The notes: generated from the letters alone by a model not told the origin. Positions 24,085-36,984 are shown, counted from the stretch's first letter. The stretch: DNA of 64,000 nt from Ailurus styani (GCA_002007465.1 LNAC01000858.1:379606-443605), one strand, 5' to 3'. Numbers and translations are program-made.

Positions 24085-26328
24085 CAAATCCAACAGATCT
24101 TTCAACTTCTTGGTTAAGTTTATTCCCAAGTATTTTATTTTTTTGGTGCAATTGTAAATGGGAAATATTTTCTTAATATCTATTTCTGCTACTTCATTAT
24201 TAGTGTATAGTATTGCAAAAGATTTCTGTACATTGATAGTGTGTCCTGCAATCACATACTGCTAACTGAATTTATCACTTCTAGTCTTTTTGTGTGTGTG
24301 AGGTCTTTAGGGTTTCTATATATGGTCTCATGTCATCTGCAAGGAGTGAAAGTTTTACTTTTTTACCAATTTGGATGAATTTTATTTCTTTTTCTTGTCT
24401 GATTGATGTGGCAAGGGTTTTCAGTGCTATGTTGAATTAAAGTGATGAGAGTGAACACCCTTGTCTCATTCCTGACCTCAGGGGAAAGCTATCAGTTTTT
24501 CCCTATTGAGTGATATTAGCTGTGGGTTTTTCATTATGGTCTTTATTATATGAAGATATGTTCCCTCTAAACCTACTTTGTTGAGAGTTTTTATCATGAA
24601 TGGATGTTGAAGTGTCTCAAATACCTTTTCTGCATCTATTGAAATGATCATATTTTTTAATCCTCTTGTTGATGTGATATCACTTTGATTGATTTGTGAA
24701 TATTGAACCACACTTGCATCCTGGGAATAAATCCCACTTGATTGTGGTGAATTATTTTTTAAAATGTATTGCTGGATTTGGTTTGCTAGTATTTTGTTGG
24801 AGATTTTTGCGTCTTTATTCCTCAGAGATATAGGCCTATAGTACTCTATTTTTTGTGTGTGTGGTGTCTTTATTTCATTTAGGTATCAAAGGTAATGCTG
24901 GCTTCATAGAATGGATGATACTTTCTACTTTTATTTTTTTGAAAAATTTTGAGGAGCTTGGAACTAATAAGTTGAGAAATTTTGGACTAGTTCTTCAAAT
25001 ATATTTTAGAATTTACCTGTGAAGTCATTTGGTTCTGGACTTTTGTTTTTTAGTTTTCTAATTACTGATTAAGTTTCATTGCTGATAATTGGTCTGTTCA
25101 TATTTTCTATTTCTTCCTGCTTCAGTTTGGGGACATTATATATTTCTAGGAATTTATCCATTTCTTCTAGGTTGTTCAATTTGTTGGCATAGAATTTTTC
25201 ATAAAATTCTCATAATCTTTTGTATTTCTGTGGTGATGGTTATTATTTCTCTTCTTTTATTTCTGATTTTGTTTATTTTGAGTCCTTTCTATCTCTTTCT
25301 TTCTCTCTTTTGGGTGAGTCTGGCTAAAGGTTTATCAATTTTGTTGATCTTTTCGAAGAACCAGCTCCTGGTTTCATTATTCTGTTCTAGTATTGTTTGT
25401 TCTTAGTTTCTATTTCATTTTTCTGATTTAATCCTTATTATTTCCTTCTTTCTATTGGTTTTTGGTTTTGTTTGTTCTTTTTCTAGCTCCTTTACATTTA
25501 AGTTTATGCTGTTTGAGATTTTTCTTGCTTATGGAGCTAGGCCTGTATTGTAGAAATGTCCTTCTCAGAACTGCTTTTGTTGCAATCCAGAGGTTTTTGA
25601 CTGTTGTGTTTTCATTTCCATTTTTCTCCATGTATTTAAAAAAAATTTCCTCGATTTCTTTTTGACCCATTCATTGTTTGGTAGCATGTTACTCAATCTC
25701 TCTGTATTTATACTCTTCCCAGATTTTTTCTTGCAGTTGACTTCTAGTTTTATAACATTATTGTTAAAAAGACACAAGGTATAAGTTTGATATTTTTGAA
25801 TGTACAAACTTGTTTTGTGGATTAATATGCAATCTATTCTTGAGAATGTTTCATGTGCACTCAAAAAGAATCTGTATTCTGCTATTTTAGGGTAGAGTGT
25901 TCTGAATATCTCTATTAGATCAACCTGGTTTAATGAGTCATTCAATGTACTATTTCCTTGTTTATTTTCTATTTGGTTGATCTATCCTTTGATGTAAGTG
26001 GGGTGTTAATGTCCTCTACTATTATTGTGTTACTATCAGTTACTTCCTTTATTCTTGTTTTTAACTGCTTTATTTATTTGGGTGCTCCCATGTCGGTTGC
26101 ATAAATATTTTTAACTGCTATATCTTTTTGTTGGATTGTTCCTTCTATGGTTATATAATGTCCTTTGTTTCTTGTCACAGTTTTTGTTTAATATTCTATT
26201 TTGTCTGATATGAGGATTGCTACACAGACTTTCTTTTGACATCCATTTGTGTGATAAATATTTCTCTATCCCTTCACTTTCAGTCTGCATGTGTCTTTAG
26301 GTCTGAAATGAGTCTCTTATAGGCAGTA
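24085..26328 (-). mobile_element. LINE-1 ORF2, antisense
   Basis: Long antisense ORF2 piece covering the reverse transcriptase and endonuclease regions, for example ISIDAEKVFETLQHPFMIKTL in the minus frame at 24478-24711 and LYPKIAEYRFFLSAHETFSR at 25565-25945. It has many stops. It lacks the 3'UTR on one side and ends sharply at the translin fragment on the other. Confidence 0.9.
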
Positions 26329-26760
26329 GTGATTTGAGAAGCAGTTGCAAAACTTCTTGATAGTGAGCCAGATTGGGAGAAAGGATTTTATCTGGATGTA
26401 GAAGATTATCTCATAGGAGTTCTAATTCTTGCCAGGGATTGTTGAGGCTGTCCACCAACAATGTCATTTCAGCTTCTGGCTTCTCAACCTGAAAAATGAC
26501 TTCCTGAGAAAGTTCTATGACAGCTTGAAGTATGATGTGAAGAAAGTATAATCTCTCCATCTGGGGCTTCAATAAGGAAACCACGATGACTTGTGCAGAG
26601 AAATAGGAAGGTCTCCTTGCACCTGGCTCTGCTTACTTCAGCAGTTGCTGGTAAGTGTGGGAACAGTGCCTCTCACGGTAGTTAGGATTGCTAAACATTG
26701 TGCTTTATTTTCTTAACCAGTGTGTGATGTAAGTATCAAAATTGAAACAGATTTATGGGG
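26329..26760 (+). pseudogene. TSN: Translin processed pseudogene fragment
   Basis: Plus-strand translation gives EAVAKLLDSEPDWEKGFYLD followed by VEDYLIGVLILA, then LNLKNDFLRKFYDSLKYDVK and IWGFNKETTMTCAEK with a stop at 26604-26606. This is the C-terminal half of translin, a single-stranded DNA/RNA-binding octamer that also forms the C3PO nuclease with TRAX. The first ~140 codons are missing, no introns are present, and the 3'UTR seems to run on to about 26760. Defects include in-frame stops, a deletion of about 20 codons after RLSTNNV, and loss of about six codons after DVKKV. The left edge coincides with the L1 end. No poly-A or target duplication is seen, so the mode of integration is inferred. 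Confidence 0.88.
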
Positions 26761-26934
26761 GGGGGTAAAAAATAGGCTTCACAAGGACAGGTTTTCTTTG
26801 TTGTTTCAGTGAATTTGCTCTGTGATTTGGTTCTGACAAAAAGTGTAAATGTCAGTCTCTTGTTAGAATCCTTTTCTTGCTTATCCTGGTGCTGTTGATG
26901 TACTGAGAAGTTTATTATCTTATGTTTATTTAAA

Positions 26935-27430
26935 AAAATGGATGTGTAGCTTAATTTCCATATATTGGTGAATTTTAAAGTTTTCTTTCTCTTTTGTTTT
27001 CTAGTTTTGTGATGAGAAGGCATGTTTTTATAATTTCAGTTATTTAAAATTTATTAAGATTTGTTTTCTGTTCTAACATGTAATCTATCCTGAAAGATGA
27101 TCCATATGCACTTGAGAAAAATGTGTACTCTGCTATTATTTGGTGGTGCATTCTCTATATATGTTAAGTCTAATTAGTTTGTAAGTTGTTCAAATCATTT
27201 TTTCCTTATTAATCATTTGACTGCTATCCTATCCATTATTGTGAGTATTGAAGTCTCCAACTATTATTGTATAATTATTGATTTCTCCTTTCAATTCTGT
27301 CAGTTTATGTTTCATAAATTTTGGGGTTCTGATATTCAATGCATGTATATTAAGTAATGTTATATTTATTTGATGAATTAATTCTTTAATCAACAGTATA
27401 ATATCCTTCATCTCTTGCAACAGTTCCTCT
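26935..27430 (-). mobile_element. Old L1M ORF2 fragment, antisense
   Basis: Antisense endonuclease-region text (TGCACTTGAGAAAAATGTGT near 27108, and TATTGTATAATTATTGATTT near 27263). A minus frame at 27229-27420 still reads KGEINNYTIIVGDFNTHNN-like residues of the L1 endonuclease domain. Confidence 0.8.
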
Positions 27431-27512
27431 TTTAGAAAGCCCTGGAGAACCTGGATAAGTAACCTCTTGAGTGTCCTTACTTTTCCTTTCCCATGCCTTA
27501 ATTCCTGCTCTT

Positions 27513-27609
27513 TTTTAAAAATATTTTTTTATTATTTGCCCCAGGGATACAGGTCTGTGAATCATCAGGCCTTTCACAGCACTCACCATAGCACAAACCC
27601 TCTCCAATG
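27513..27609 (-). mobile_element. Very short LINE-1 3' end with TSD
   Basis: Only about 97 bp of antisense L1 3'UTR behind a T-rich tail (CAGGTCTGTGAATCATCAGG, TTTCACAGCACTCACCATAG). TTAATTCCTGCTCTT at 27498-27512 and TTAATTCCTGTTCTT at 27610-27624 are the target duplication with one mismatch. Confidence 0.88.
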
Positions 27610-27641
27610 TTAATTCCTGTTCTTACATTTTAAATTCACCA

Positions 27642-28444
27642 GTGAAAAAATGCTCATCATGACTAGCCATCAGGGAAACTCAAATCAAAACCACATTGAG
27701 ATACCACCTTACACCAGGTAGAATGGCCAAAATCAACAGGACAGGAAACAAATGTTGGAGAGGATGTGGAGAAAGGGCAACATTCTGTCACTGTTGGTGG
27801 GAATGCAAGTTGGTGCAGCCACTTTGGAAAACAGTGTGGGGATTCCTCAAAAAATTAAAAATAGAGCTACCCTATGACCCTGCAATTTCACTACTGGGTG
27901 TTTACCCCAAAGATACAGATGTAGTGAAAAGAAGGGCCATATGTACCCCAATGTTCATAGAAGCAATGTCCACAATCACCAAACTGTGGAAAGAGCCAAG
28001 ATGCCCTTCAACAGATGAATGGATAAAGAAGATGTGGTCCATATATACAATGGAATATTACTCAGTCATCACAAAGGATGAATGCCCAACTTTTGTACCA
28101 ACATGGATGGCTCTGGAGGAGATTATGCTGAGTGAAATAAGTCAAGCAGAGAAAGTCAATTATCATACGGTTTCACTTACTTGTGGAACATAAGGAATAA
28201 AATGGAGGACTCTAGGAGAAGGAAAGGAAAAGCGAATTGGGGTAAATCAAAAGGGGAGGTGAACCATGAGAAACTGTGGGCTCTGAGAAACAAACTGAGG
28301 GTTATGGAGGGGAAGGGTGAGGGGGGATGGGTGAGCCTGCTGGTGGGTATTAAGGAGGGCGTGTATTGCACAGAGCACTGGGCGTTATAAGTAAACAATG
28401 AATCTTGGATCACTGAAAAAATAAAATAAAAAAATCTAAAAAAA
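27642..28444 (+). mobile_element. Young LINE-1 3' end, sense
   Basis: A 5'-truncated L1 starting in the ORF2 C-terminal region, with a complete 3'UTR and an A-rich tail. AAATTCACCA at 27632-27641 and 28445-28454 marks the target duplication. The coding part is open to the natural stop, so this is one of the younger copies in the window. Confidence 0.95.
27696..28193 (+). pseudogene. LINE-1 ORF2 C-terminal open frame
   Basis: 165 codons of L1 ORF2p C-terminus without a stop. The frame begins upstream of the first Met, so that Met is not a real start. It includes the cysteine-rich part (NKCWRGCGE, then [15 protein letters not shown]) and the conserved [17 protein letters not shown] and [15 protein letters not shown] blocks, and ends in the usual VSLTCGT. 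The endonuclease and reverse transcriptase domains are absent, so it cannot make a working enzyme. The natural stop is followed by a standard carnivore L1 3'UTR. Confidence 0.93.
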
Positions 28445-28454
28445 AAATTCACCA

Positions 28455-28790
28455 ATAGGAGTGAACCTGAAAAACCCTAGGCACCCTACCTGCCACCCCA
28501 ATAAATGCAGAGTCCCAGGTCTGTGCTTTCTCTCTCCTCTCTTTCTCTATCTGTGACCTGGCGATGTGGTCCTCTGTCATGCCATGTACTGTCCAGGACT
28601 TGTGAGTAATGAAGCTTGAGTTTTTGAAGTTCCCTGACAGTTGTTTCTGAAGTGAAGCTTAAAATCATATGGAGAGCCACAGGGGCTGGTCCAACCACAA
28701 CATTGGTTCCAGTTGGGAAGCATCTGTAGGGGTCACCACAAACAGCACAGGCCCAAGTGAGTGCCTCAGACATCCCTAGCTGATAATATC
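28455..28790 (-). other. Unassigned, possibly LTR-derived block
   Basis: GC-balanced sequence with an AATAAA at 28500 followed by a CT-rich stretch, which resembles the R/U5 part of some retroviral LTRs. No TG...CA boundaries or target duplication could be set. The minus frame at 28486-28773 is open for 95 codons but unlike any protein I know. Confidence 0.25.
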
Positions 28791-28899
28791 ATCATTGACA
28801 TGCTGAGACTATTGGACACAACAATAATCAATTGTTTCTCTCTTGCTGCTTTGAAGATTCTCTGTTTTGTTTTTCAATTTTTAAAAATTTTGCTAATAT

Positions 28900-29100
28900 A
28901 ATTTTTATAATATACTTTATATATTTTTATTATTTTTTGAATTAATGCATTTTTCTTTTTCTTATTATGTTCGATTAGCCAACATATAATACATATGTCG
29001 CATTTTATATATATATAAATATATATAACATATAATACATAGTTTTTGATGTAATATGAAACAATTCATTAGTTGTGTATAACACCCTGTGTCTTTCGAT
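28900..29100 (-). mobile_element. LINE-1 3'UTR scrap, antisense
   Basis: Contains GATTAGCCAACATATAATAC and TTCATTAGTTGTGTATAACA of the antisense L1 3' end, split by a (TA)n-rich stretch at 29005-29030. Confidence 0.75.
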
Positions 29101-29221
29101 AGTGTGATTATACTGTGTTCCAGGGTGAGTTTCTTTGAGTTTATCCAGCTTGGAGTTTATTCACCTTGTAGAATCATATCTTGCAGGAAATTTGGGGAAA
29201 TTTTTACCATTATTTCTCTTT

Positions 29222-29645
29222 TTAAATATTTGATTAACATATAATGTATTATTTGATTCAGGGGTACATGTCTGTGATTCATCAGTCTTACACAACTCAC
29301 AGCACTCACCAAATATGTGCTATGACACATACCCTCCCTAATGTCAATCACCCGGTTACCCCATCCCTCCCATCTCCCTCCCCTCCAGCAAACCTCAGTT
29401 TTTTCCCCCAGAGCTTAAGAGTCTCTTATGGTTTGTCTCTCTCTCTGGTTTCATCTTGTTTCATTTTTCCCTCCCTTACCCTGTGATCCTCTGTCTTATT
29501 CCTCAAATTCCTCATGTCACTGAGATCATATGAAAATTGTTTTCCTCTGATCGACTTACTTTGCTTAGCATAATAGCCTCTAGTTTAATCCACATCATTG
29601 CAAATGGCAAGATTTTGGTTTTTTCTGATGGCTGCATAATATTCC

Positions 29646-29682
<37 letters not shown>

Positions 29683-32600
29683 TCTACCTCTTCTTTATCC
29701 ATTCATCTGTTGATGGACATCTAGGCTCTTTTCATAGTTTGGCTATTGTGGACATTGCTGCTATAAACATTGGAGTGCACATGCCCCTTTGGAACCCTAT
29801 ATTTGTATCTTTACTATAAATACCCAGTAGTACAAACAATTGCTGATTGGAGAGTAGGTCTATTTTCAATTTTTTGAGGAACCTCCATACTGTTTTCCAG
29901 AGTGGCCACACCAGCTTGTATTCTCACCAACAGTGTAGGAGGGTTGCCTGTTCTCTGCATCCTCGCCCATGTCTGTCATTTCCTGACTTGTTAATTACAG
30001 CCATTCTGACTGGCGTGAGGTGCTATCTGACTCTGGTTTTGATTTGTATTTCCATGATGCCAAGTGATGTTGAGCACTTTCTCACGTGTTTCTTGGCCAT
30101 TTGGATGTCTTCTTTGCAGAAATATTTGTTCATGTCTTCTATTTCTTGATTGGATTATTTGTTCTTTGGGTGTTGAGTTTGGTAAGTTCTTTATAGATTT
30201 TGGATTCTAGCCCTTTGTCTGATATGTCATTTGCAAATATCTTTTCCTATTCTGTCCACTGTCTTTTGGTTTTGTTGACTGTTTCCATTGCTGTACAAAA
30301 GATTTTTATCTTGCTGATGTCACAATAGTTCATTTTTGCCCTCGCTTTCCTTGCATTTGGCGATATTTCTAGGAAGAAGTTGCTGCTGCTGAAGTCGAAG
30401 AGGTTGCTGCCTGTGTTCTCCTCAAGGAACTTGATGTATTCCTATCTCACATTTAGGTCTTTCATCCATTTTGAGTCTATTTTTGTGTGTGGTGTAAGGA
30501 AATGGTCCAGCTTCGTTTTTCTGCATGTGGCTGTCCAATTTTCCCACCACCATTTGTTGAAGAGACTCTCTTTTTTCCATTGGACATTCTTTACTGCTTT
30601 GTCAAAGATTAGTTGTCCATAAAGTTGAGGGTCCATTTCTGGGCTCTCTATTAGGTTCCATTGATCTATTTGTCTGTTTTTGTGCCAGTACCATACTGTC
30701 TTGATGGTTACAGCTTTGTAATAGAGCTTGAAGTCTGGAATTGTGATGCTGCCAGCTTTGGTTTTCTTTTTCAACGTTTCTCTGGCTATTCATGGTCTTT
30801 TCTGGTTCCATACAAATTTTAGGATTATTTGTTCCATTTCTTTGAGAAAAATTGATGGTATTTTGATAGGGATTGCATTAAATATGTATATTGCTGTAGG
30901 TAGCATAGACATTTTCACAATATTTGTTCTTCCAATCCATGAGCATGGAACAGTTTTCCATTTCTTTGTGTCTTCCTCAATTTCTTTCATGAGTACTTTA
31001 TAGTTTTCTGAGTACAGATCCTTTGCCTCTTTGGTTAGGTTTATTCCTAGGTATCTTATGGTTTTGGGTGCAGTTGTAAATGGGATTGACTTCTTGATTT
31101 ATCTTCTGTCTTGTTGGTGTAAAGAAATGCAACTGATTTCTGTGTATTGATTTTCTATCCTGACACCTTACTGAATTCCTGTATGAGTTCTAGACGTTTT
31201 GGAGTGGAGTCTTTTGGGTTTTCCACATAAAGCATCATATCATCTGCAAAGAGTGAGAGTTTGACTCCTTCTTTGCTGATTTAGATGCCTTTTATTTCTT
31301 TTTGTTGTCTGATTGCTGAGGCTAGGACTTCTAGTACTATGTTGAATAGCAGTGGTGATAGTGGACATCCCTGCCGTGTTCCTGACCTTAGGGGGAAAGC
31401 TCTCAGTTTTTCCCCATTCAGAATGGTATTCACTTTGGGTTTTTCATAGATAGCTTTAATGATATTGAGATATGTACCCTCTGTCCCTACATTGTGAAGA
31501 GTTTTGATCAAGTAAGGATACTATACTTTGTCAAATGCTTTTTCAGTATCTTTTGAGACTATCATTTGGTTTTTGTTCTTTCTTTTAGTAATGTATTGAA
31601 TCACATTGATTGATTTGCAGATGTTGCACCAAACTTGCAGCCCAGGAATAAATCCCACTTGGTCATGGTGAAGAATCCTTTTAATGTACTGTTGGATCCT
31701 ATTGGTTAGCATTTTGGTGAGAATTTGTGCATCCATATTCATCAAGGATATTGGTCTGTAACTCTCCTTTTTGATGGGGTCTTTGTCTGGGTTTGAGATC
31801 AAGGTAATGCAGGCCTCATAACATGAGTGTGGAAGTTTTGCTTCCATTTCTATTTTTTGGAAGAGTTTCAGGAGAATAGTTATTCTTTAGAATCTTCTTT
31901 AGGTGTTTGGTAGAATCACCCTGGGAAGCCATTTGGCCCTGGGCTCATATTTGTTGGGAGATTTTTTCATTATTGCTTCAATTTCCTTACTGGTTATGGG
32001 TCTGTTCAGGTTTTCTATTTCTTCCTGGTTCAGTTTTTATAGTTTATACATCTCTAAGAATGCATCCATTTCTTCCAGATTGTCAAATTTGCTGGTGTAG
32101 AGTTGCTTATAATATGTTCATATAATTTGTATATCTTTGGTGTTGGGTGTGATGTCTCCTCTTTCATTCATGATTTTATTAATTTTGGTCCTTTCTCTTT
32201 TCTTTTGGATAAGTCTGGCCAGGGGTTTATCAATATTATTAATTCTTTCAAAGAACCAGCTCCTAGTTTCATTGATTTGTTCCAGTGTTCTTTTCGTTTC
32301 TATTTCATTGATTTCTTCTCTGATCTTTATTATTCTCTTCTCCTGCTGGGTTTAGGCTTTCTTTGCTGTTCTTTCTTCAGCTCCTTTTGGTGTAGGGTTA
32401 GGTTGTGTACTTGAGACCTTTCTTGTTTCTTGAGAAAGTCTTGTATTCTTGTATATTTTCCTGTTGGGACCACCTTTGCTGCATCCCAGAGATTTTGAAC
32501 AGTTGTGTTTTCATTTTCATTTGTTTCCATGAATTTTTAAAATTCTTCTTTAGTTTCCTGGTTGACCCATTCATTCTTTAGTAGGGTGTTCTTTAGCCTC

Positions 32601-34575
32601 TGTGTATTTGAGTTCTTTACAACACTCTTCTTGTGGTTGAGTTCTACTTTCAAAGCACTGAGGTCTGAAAATATGCAGGGAATGATCCCAATCTTTTGGT
32701 ACCATTGAGACCTGATCTGTGAACCAGGATGTGATCTATTCTGGAGAATGTCCCATGTGCACTAGAGAATAATGTGTATTCTGTTGCTTTGGGATGGAAT
32801 GTTCTGAATATATATGTGGTGTCCATCTGGTCCAGTGTGTCATTTAAAGCCTTTATTTCTTTGTTGATCATTTGTTTAGATGACCTGTCCATTTCAGTGA
32901 GGGGGCTGCTATAGTCTCCTACTATTATTGTATTTTCGTCAATGTGTTTCTTTGATTTTGTTATTAATTGGTTTATATAATTGGCTGCTCCCATGTTAGG
33001 GGCATAGGTATTTAAAATTGTTAGATCTTCTTGTTGGACAGACCCTTTATGTAAGATTTAGTGTCCTTCCTCATCTCTCATTATAGTCTTTGATTTAAAA
33101 TCTAATTTGTCCAATATAAGGAATGCCATCCCATCTTTCTTTTGATGTCTATTAGCATGGTAAATTGCTTTCCACCCCCTCACTTTAAATCTGGTGGTGT
33201 CTTTGGGTCTAAAATAAGTCTCTGGCAGACAACATAACAATGGGTCTTTTTAAAAAATCTATTCTGATACCCTGTGTCTTTTGTTTGTGGCATTTAACCT
33301 ATTTACATTCAGGAAAATTATTGAAAGATATGAATTTAGTGCCATTTTATTGTCTGTAAGGTCACTGTTACATATATTGTCTCTGTTCCTTTCTGCTCTA
33401 TGTTACTTTTAGGCTCTCTCTTTGCTTAGAAAACCCCTTTCAATATTTCCTGTAGGGCTGTTTTGGTGTTTGCAAATTCTTTTAGTTTTTGTCATGGAAG
33501 CTTTTTATTTCTCCTTCTATATTCAATGACAGCCTAGCTGAATATAGTATTCTTGGCTTCATATTTTTCTTGTTTAGTGTTCTGAATATATCATGCCAGT
33601 CCTTTCTAGCCTTCCAGTTCTCTGTGGATAGGTCTGTTGCCAATCTAATATTTCTACTTTGTTGGTTACAGACCTCTTGTCCTGAGCTGCCTTCAGGATT
33701 TTCTCTTTGTCTTTGATACTTGTAAGTTTTACTAATTTGATATTGGGATGTTGACCTATTTTTATTGATTTTGAGGGGGGGGGTTTCTGTGCCTCCTGGA
33801 TTTTGATGCTTGTTTCCTTCCCCAAATTAGGGACGTCCTCTGCTATAATTTGCTCCCATATACCTTCTGCCCCCCCTTCTTCTTCTTCTGGGATCCCGAT
33901 TATTCTAATATTGTTTCATCTTATGGTATCACTTATCTCTCAAATTCTCCCCTAATGATCCAGTACTTGTTTATCTTTCTTTTTCTCAGTTTCTTTATTC
34001 TCCATCATTTGGTCTTCTATATCACTAATTCTCTTTTCTGCCTCATTTATCCCAGCAGTAAGAACCTCCATTTTGTATCGCACCTCATTAATGGCTTTTT
34101 TTATTTCAACTTGGTTAGGTTTTAGTTCTTTTATTTCTCCAGAAAAGGATTCTATAGGATCTTCTATGCTTGTTTCAAGCCCAGGTAGTACCTTTATAGT
34201 CCTCATTCTGAACTCCATTTCCACTATCTTACTAATGTCCATATAGATTATGTCCCTAGCAGTTGGTACTGCCTCTTGTTCTTTTTTATTTCTCCTTTGA
34301 GGTGAGTTTTTCCATTTTGTCATTTTGTCCAGAGAAAAATAGATGAATGAGAGAACAAAATGCTAAAAGGGTATCAATGACCCCAGAAAAATATACACTA
34401 AACAAATCAAAAGAGACTTTCCAGAAAGTGGTCACTTTTCACTTCTTAGAATTGGTGCTATTCTTTTCTTCAATCTCCTGTTGAGTTTGTAGGTGTTCAG
34501 AATGGTTTGATAACTAGCTGAAATCCCAGGACCAGATGAAATTTAGGTCTCCTACTCCTCTGCCATCTTGCTCCT
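29222..34575 (-). mobile_element. Near full-length LINE-1, antisense
   Basis: Minus strand from 34575: 5'UTR ending with the complement of the start motif (CTCTGCCATCTTGCTCC), ORF1 (about 33570-34323; MTKWKNSPQRRNKKEQEAVP start), inter-ORF with a poly-G at 33774-33783, ORF2 (about 29520-33240) and 3'UTR to 29222. ORF2 keeps readable endonuclease (FRTFHPKATEYTLFSSAHGT), reverse transcriptase ([20 protein letters not shown]) and C-terminal blocks, but in separate frames. It is not active. Confidence 0.93.
29651..29679. repeat. (GT)n microsatellite in L1
   Basis: GT tract at the L1 TTCCATTGTGTG position. The same L1 position has grown tracts near 11290, 23614 and 41579. Confidence 0.95.
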
Positions 34576-36099
34576 CACCCCATTATTTCTTAAAATAACA
34601 TTTCTGCCCATTTCTGTCTCTTCTTCTGGGATTACCATATTGTGTATGATTGTTTATTTGATGGTGTCCCAGAAGTCCCTTAGTTTCAACTTTTTAAAAT
34701 TATTTTTTCTTTCTGTCAACAATTTCAACCATCCTACCTTCCATATCATGGATTATTTCTTCTGTCTGCTCAAATTTGCTGTTGAATCCCTTCATGATTT
34801 TTTCATTTCAGTTACAGTACTTTACAGCTCCAGAATTTCTGTTTATAATTTCTCTTTGCTGATTCTCATTTGTTCTTTCATAATTTCCTTGATTTCATTT
34901 AGTTTCTTGTCCATGTTTTCCTTTAATTCTTTGAGAATATTTAAGAGAGTTGTTTTAAAGTTTTTGTCTAGTAAGTCTAATGTCTAGGCATCCCAGGGAC
35001 AGTTTCTATAAATTTATTTTGTTCCTTTGAAGGGGCCATACTTCCCTGATTCTTTGTATGCACTGTAATTGTTTTGTCAAAAATTGTTTATTTGACTATT
35101 ATAACATGGTAACTCTGGGATTAAGATTCTCCCCATTCCTCAGGGTTTGGTGTTTATTTTTTGATTGTTGAAGACTGTAGTACTCCATTTTTTTGAGATC
35201 TTTTCACCTATTTTTAAAAAAAATATTCTTTGCTCTGTGTGACCACTGAGGTCTCTATTCCTTGAGCTCATGTTTAGCTAATTTTTTAAAAAATATTTAT
35301 TTATTTATTTTAGAGAAAGAAGGATAGAGAGAGGGAGAGAGTAGAGGGAGGGGCAGAGGGAGAGAATCTTTAAGCAGACTCCCAACAAGTGTAGATCACT
35401 ATGTGGGGCTTAATATCACAACCCATGAGATCACAACCTGAGCTAAAACCAAGAGTTGGATACTCAACCAACTGAGCCACAGAGGTGCCTCTGTTTAGAT
35501 AATGTTTTAATGAAGATTTCCTTGAATACCATGAACTCCCCTAGGCTTTGCAAATTCATTTTAAGTTAGGGCAGTCCTTCAACCCTTAGCTAATATTGCT
35601 CTGAGCCTAGGGATCAACCAAAGGTGAAAGTTTAAAGTTTTCATAAGTCTTTCTGGGCATGCATGTGGCTTTCTAAATTACCTTGTATACATGGCTGCAT
35701 CTGAATGTCCTGATTTCTCAAATAGCTCACTTTATCTTCTCTACACCTTAAATGGCCTATTATAAATGTCCACTTGTGGTCTCTTGCCCCAGATATCTGT
35801 GGCCTTGTAGCTATTAACAGCAGTGCCTACCACTTATCTGCCCATTTCAAGTTATATGAAATAGATAAGTGCCTTGTATCTGCCCGATTAAACAGGTATG
35901 CATGATAACTTGCAAGTAGACTGCTTTGCTCTCTGGTTCAAGGAAAGGAACTGGAAACTGGGCTGCTGCTGCTTCAATAGCAAAACCACCATTGTGCCCC
36001 AAAGGGGTTAGGTAAAGGGTGAATAGAAATGTCACAAAACTTTCCTATTTGTTTGAAGATGCTTTTTTTCTGATCAGATGTTCACTTGATTCCTATAAT
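34576..36099 (-). mobile_element. Old L1M ORF1 and 5'UTR, antisense
   Basis: Antisense L1M ORF1 (TTCAACCATCCTACCTTCCA, CAGCTCCAGAATTTCTG) passing into a 5'UTR-like stretch (GGTCTCTATTCCTTGAGCTC near 35251). The outer part beyond 35500 is assigned by continuity and is less sure. A SINE splits it. Confidence 0.65.
35287..35491 (-). mobile_element. Old Can-SINE
   Basis: Antisense SINE of the older CCAAGAGTTGGATACTCAACC type. TGTTTAGCTAAT at 35271-35282 and TGTTTAGATAAT at 35492-35503 form the target duplication. Confidence 0.93.
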
Positions 36100-36113
36100 C
36101 CTTCGACTATTTT

Positions 36114-36332
36114 CGGGAATGTCTGGGTGGTACAATCAGTTGAGCGTCTGACTTGGTTTTGGCTCAGGTAGTGGTCTCAGGGTCATGAGATTGAGCCTGT
36201 GTTGGGCTGTGTGCTCAGTGTGGAGTCTACTAAAGTTTTTCTCTCCCTTTGCCTCTGCCTTTCCCCCCTGCATAATTGCTCACTCTCTAAAATAAATGTC
36301 TAAAAAAATATTCTAAAAAACAAAACAAAAAA
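36114..36332 (+). mobile_element. Old Can-SINE
   Basis: Sense SINE (TTGAGCGTCTGACTTGG type) ending in an A-rich AAACAAAACAAAAAA tail. CCTTCGACTATTTT at 36100-36113 and CCTTTGACTATTTT at 36333-36346 flank it. Confidence 0.95.
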
Positions 36333-36346
36333 CCTTTGACTATTTT

Positions 36347-36746
36347 ATCCAGCTATGACAAAGTTGGTTCAGTCTGCTTGTTTTTTGTTTTTGTTTTTGT
36401 TTTTTTCTCAGTAGTTCCATGGGGGAAACAAGAGCTTGGAGTTTCCTACTCCACAATTGTGCTTAAGTATCTGAATAAAGAGACTTTTAATTTAGCTTAA
36501 TTTAAAGGTTTTTAAATGATAAGATTTTAGTTTTGTTCACATTATTTTCAATTTCTAGTTTTATTGAACTGAGATATTTCAACTTTGTGGGATTTATTGA
36601 AAATATTTTGGTTTCAATGTACTTTTATATTTTCTGAATGTATCACCAACATTGGTTTATTCTTTATTTTTAGAGTACACAGTTTGAAAGACTATCTAGA
36701 TACTTATAAGATTCACTTTTTAAATATCCTATGTATATATTTTAGA
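36347..36746. other. Unassigned AT-rich stretch
   Basis: Includes a (GTTTTTTT)n-like run near 36380. No gene or named repeat seen. Confidence 0.5.
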
Positions 36747-36984
36747 GTAGATTTTCTCAAACTTGTCACTATTAACATTTAGGATCTGATGACTATTGGT
36801 TGGTGTGTGCGTATGGTGGAGGTAATGGTGGTTGTCTTGTGCATTATAGGATATTTAGCAGCATCCCTAGCTTCGACATGAAAAACTAGTAGTATCATCC
36901 CTAGTTGTGACAATCAAAAATGTCTTCAGACATTGCTAAATGTCCTGTGGTGGGCAAAATCAATCCTTTGTTGAAAACTACTGT
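36747..36984 (+). mobile_element. MER5A-type hAT element
   Basis: Complementary orientation of MER5A: TTCTCAAACTTGTCACTATT at the left, GTGCATTATAGGATATTTAG and CAGCATCCCTAGC inside, TGACAATCAAAAATGTCTTC and GAAAACTACTG at the right. It is a non-autonomous hAT-Charlie element with no coding capacity. Confidence 0.88.
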
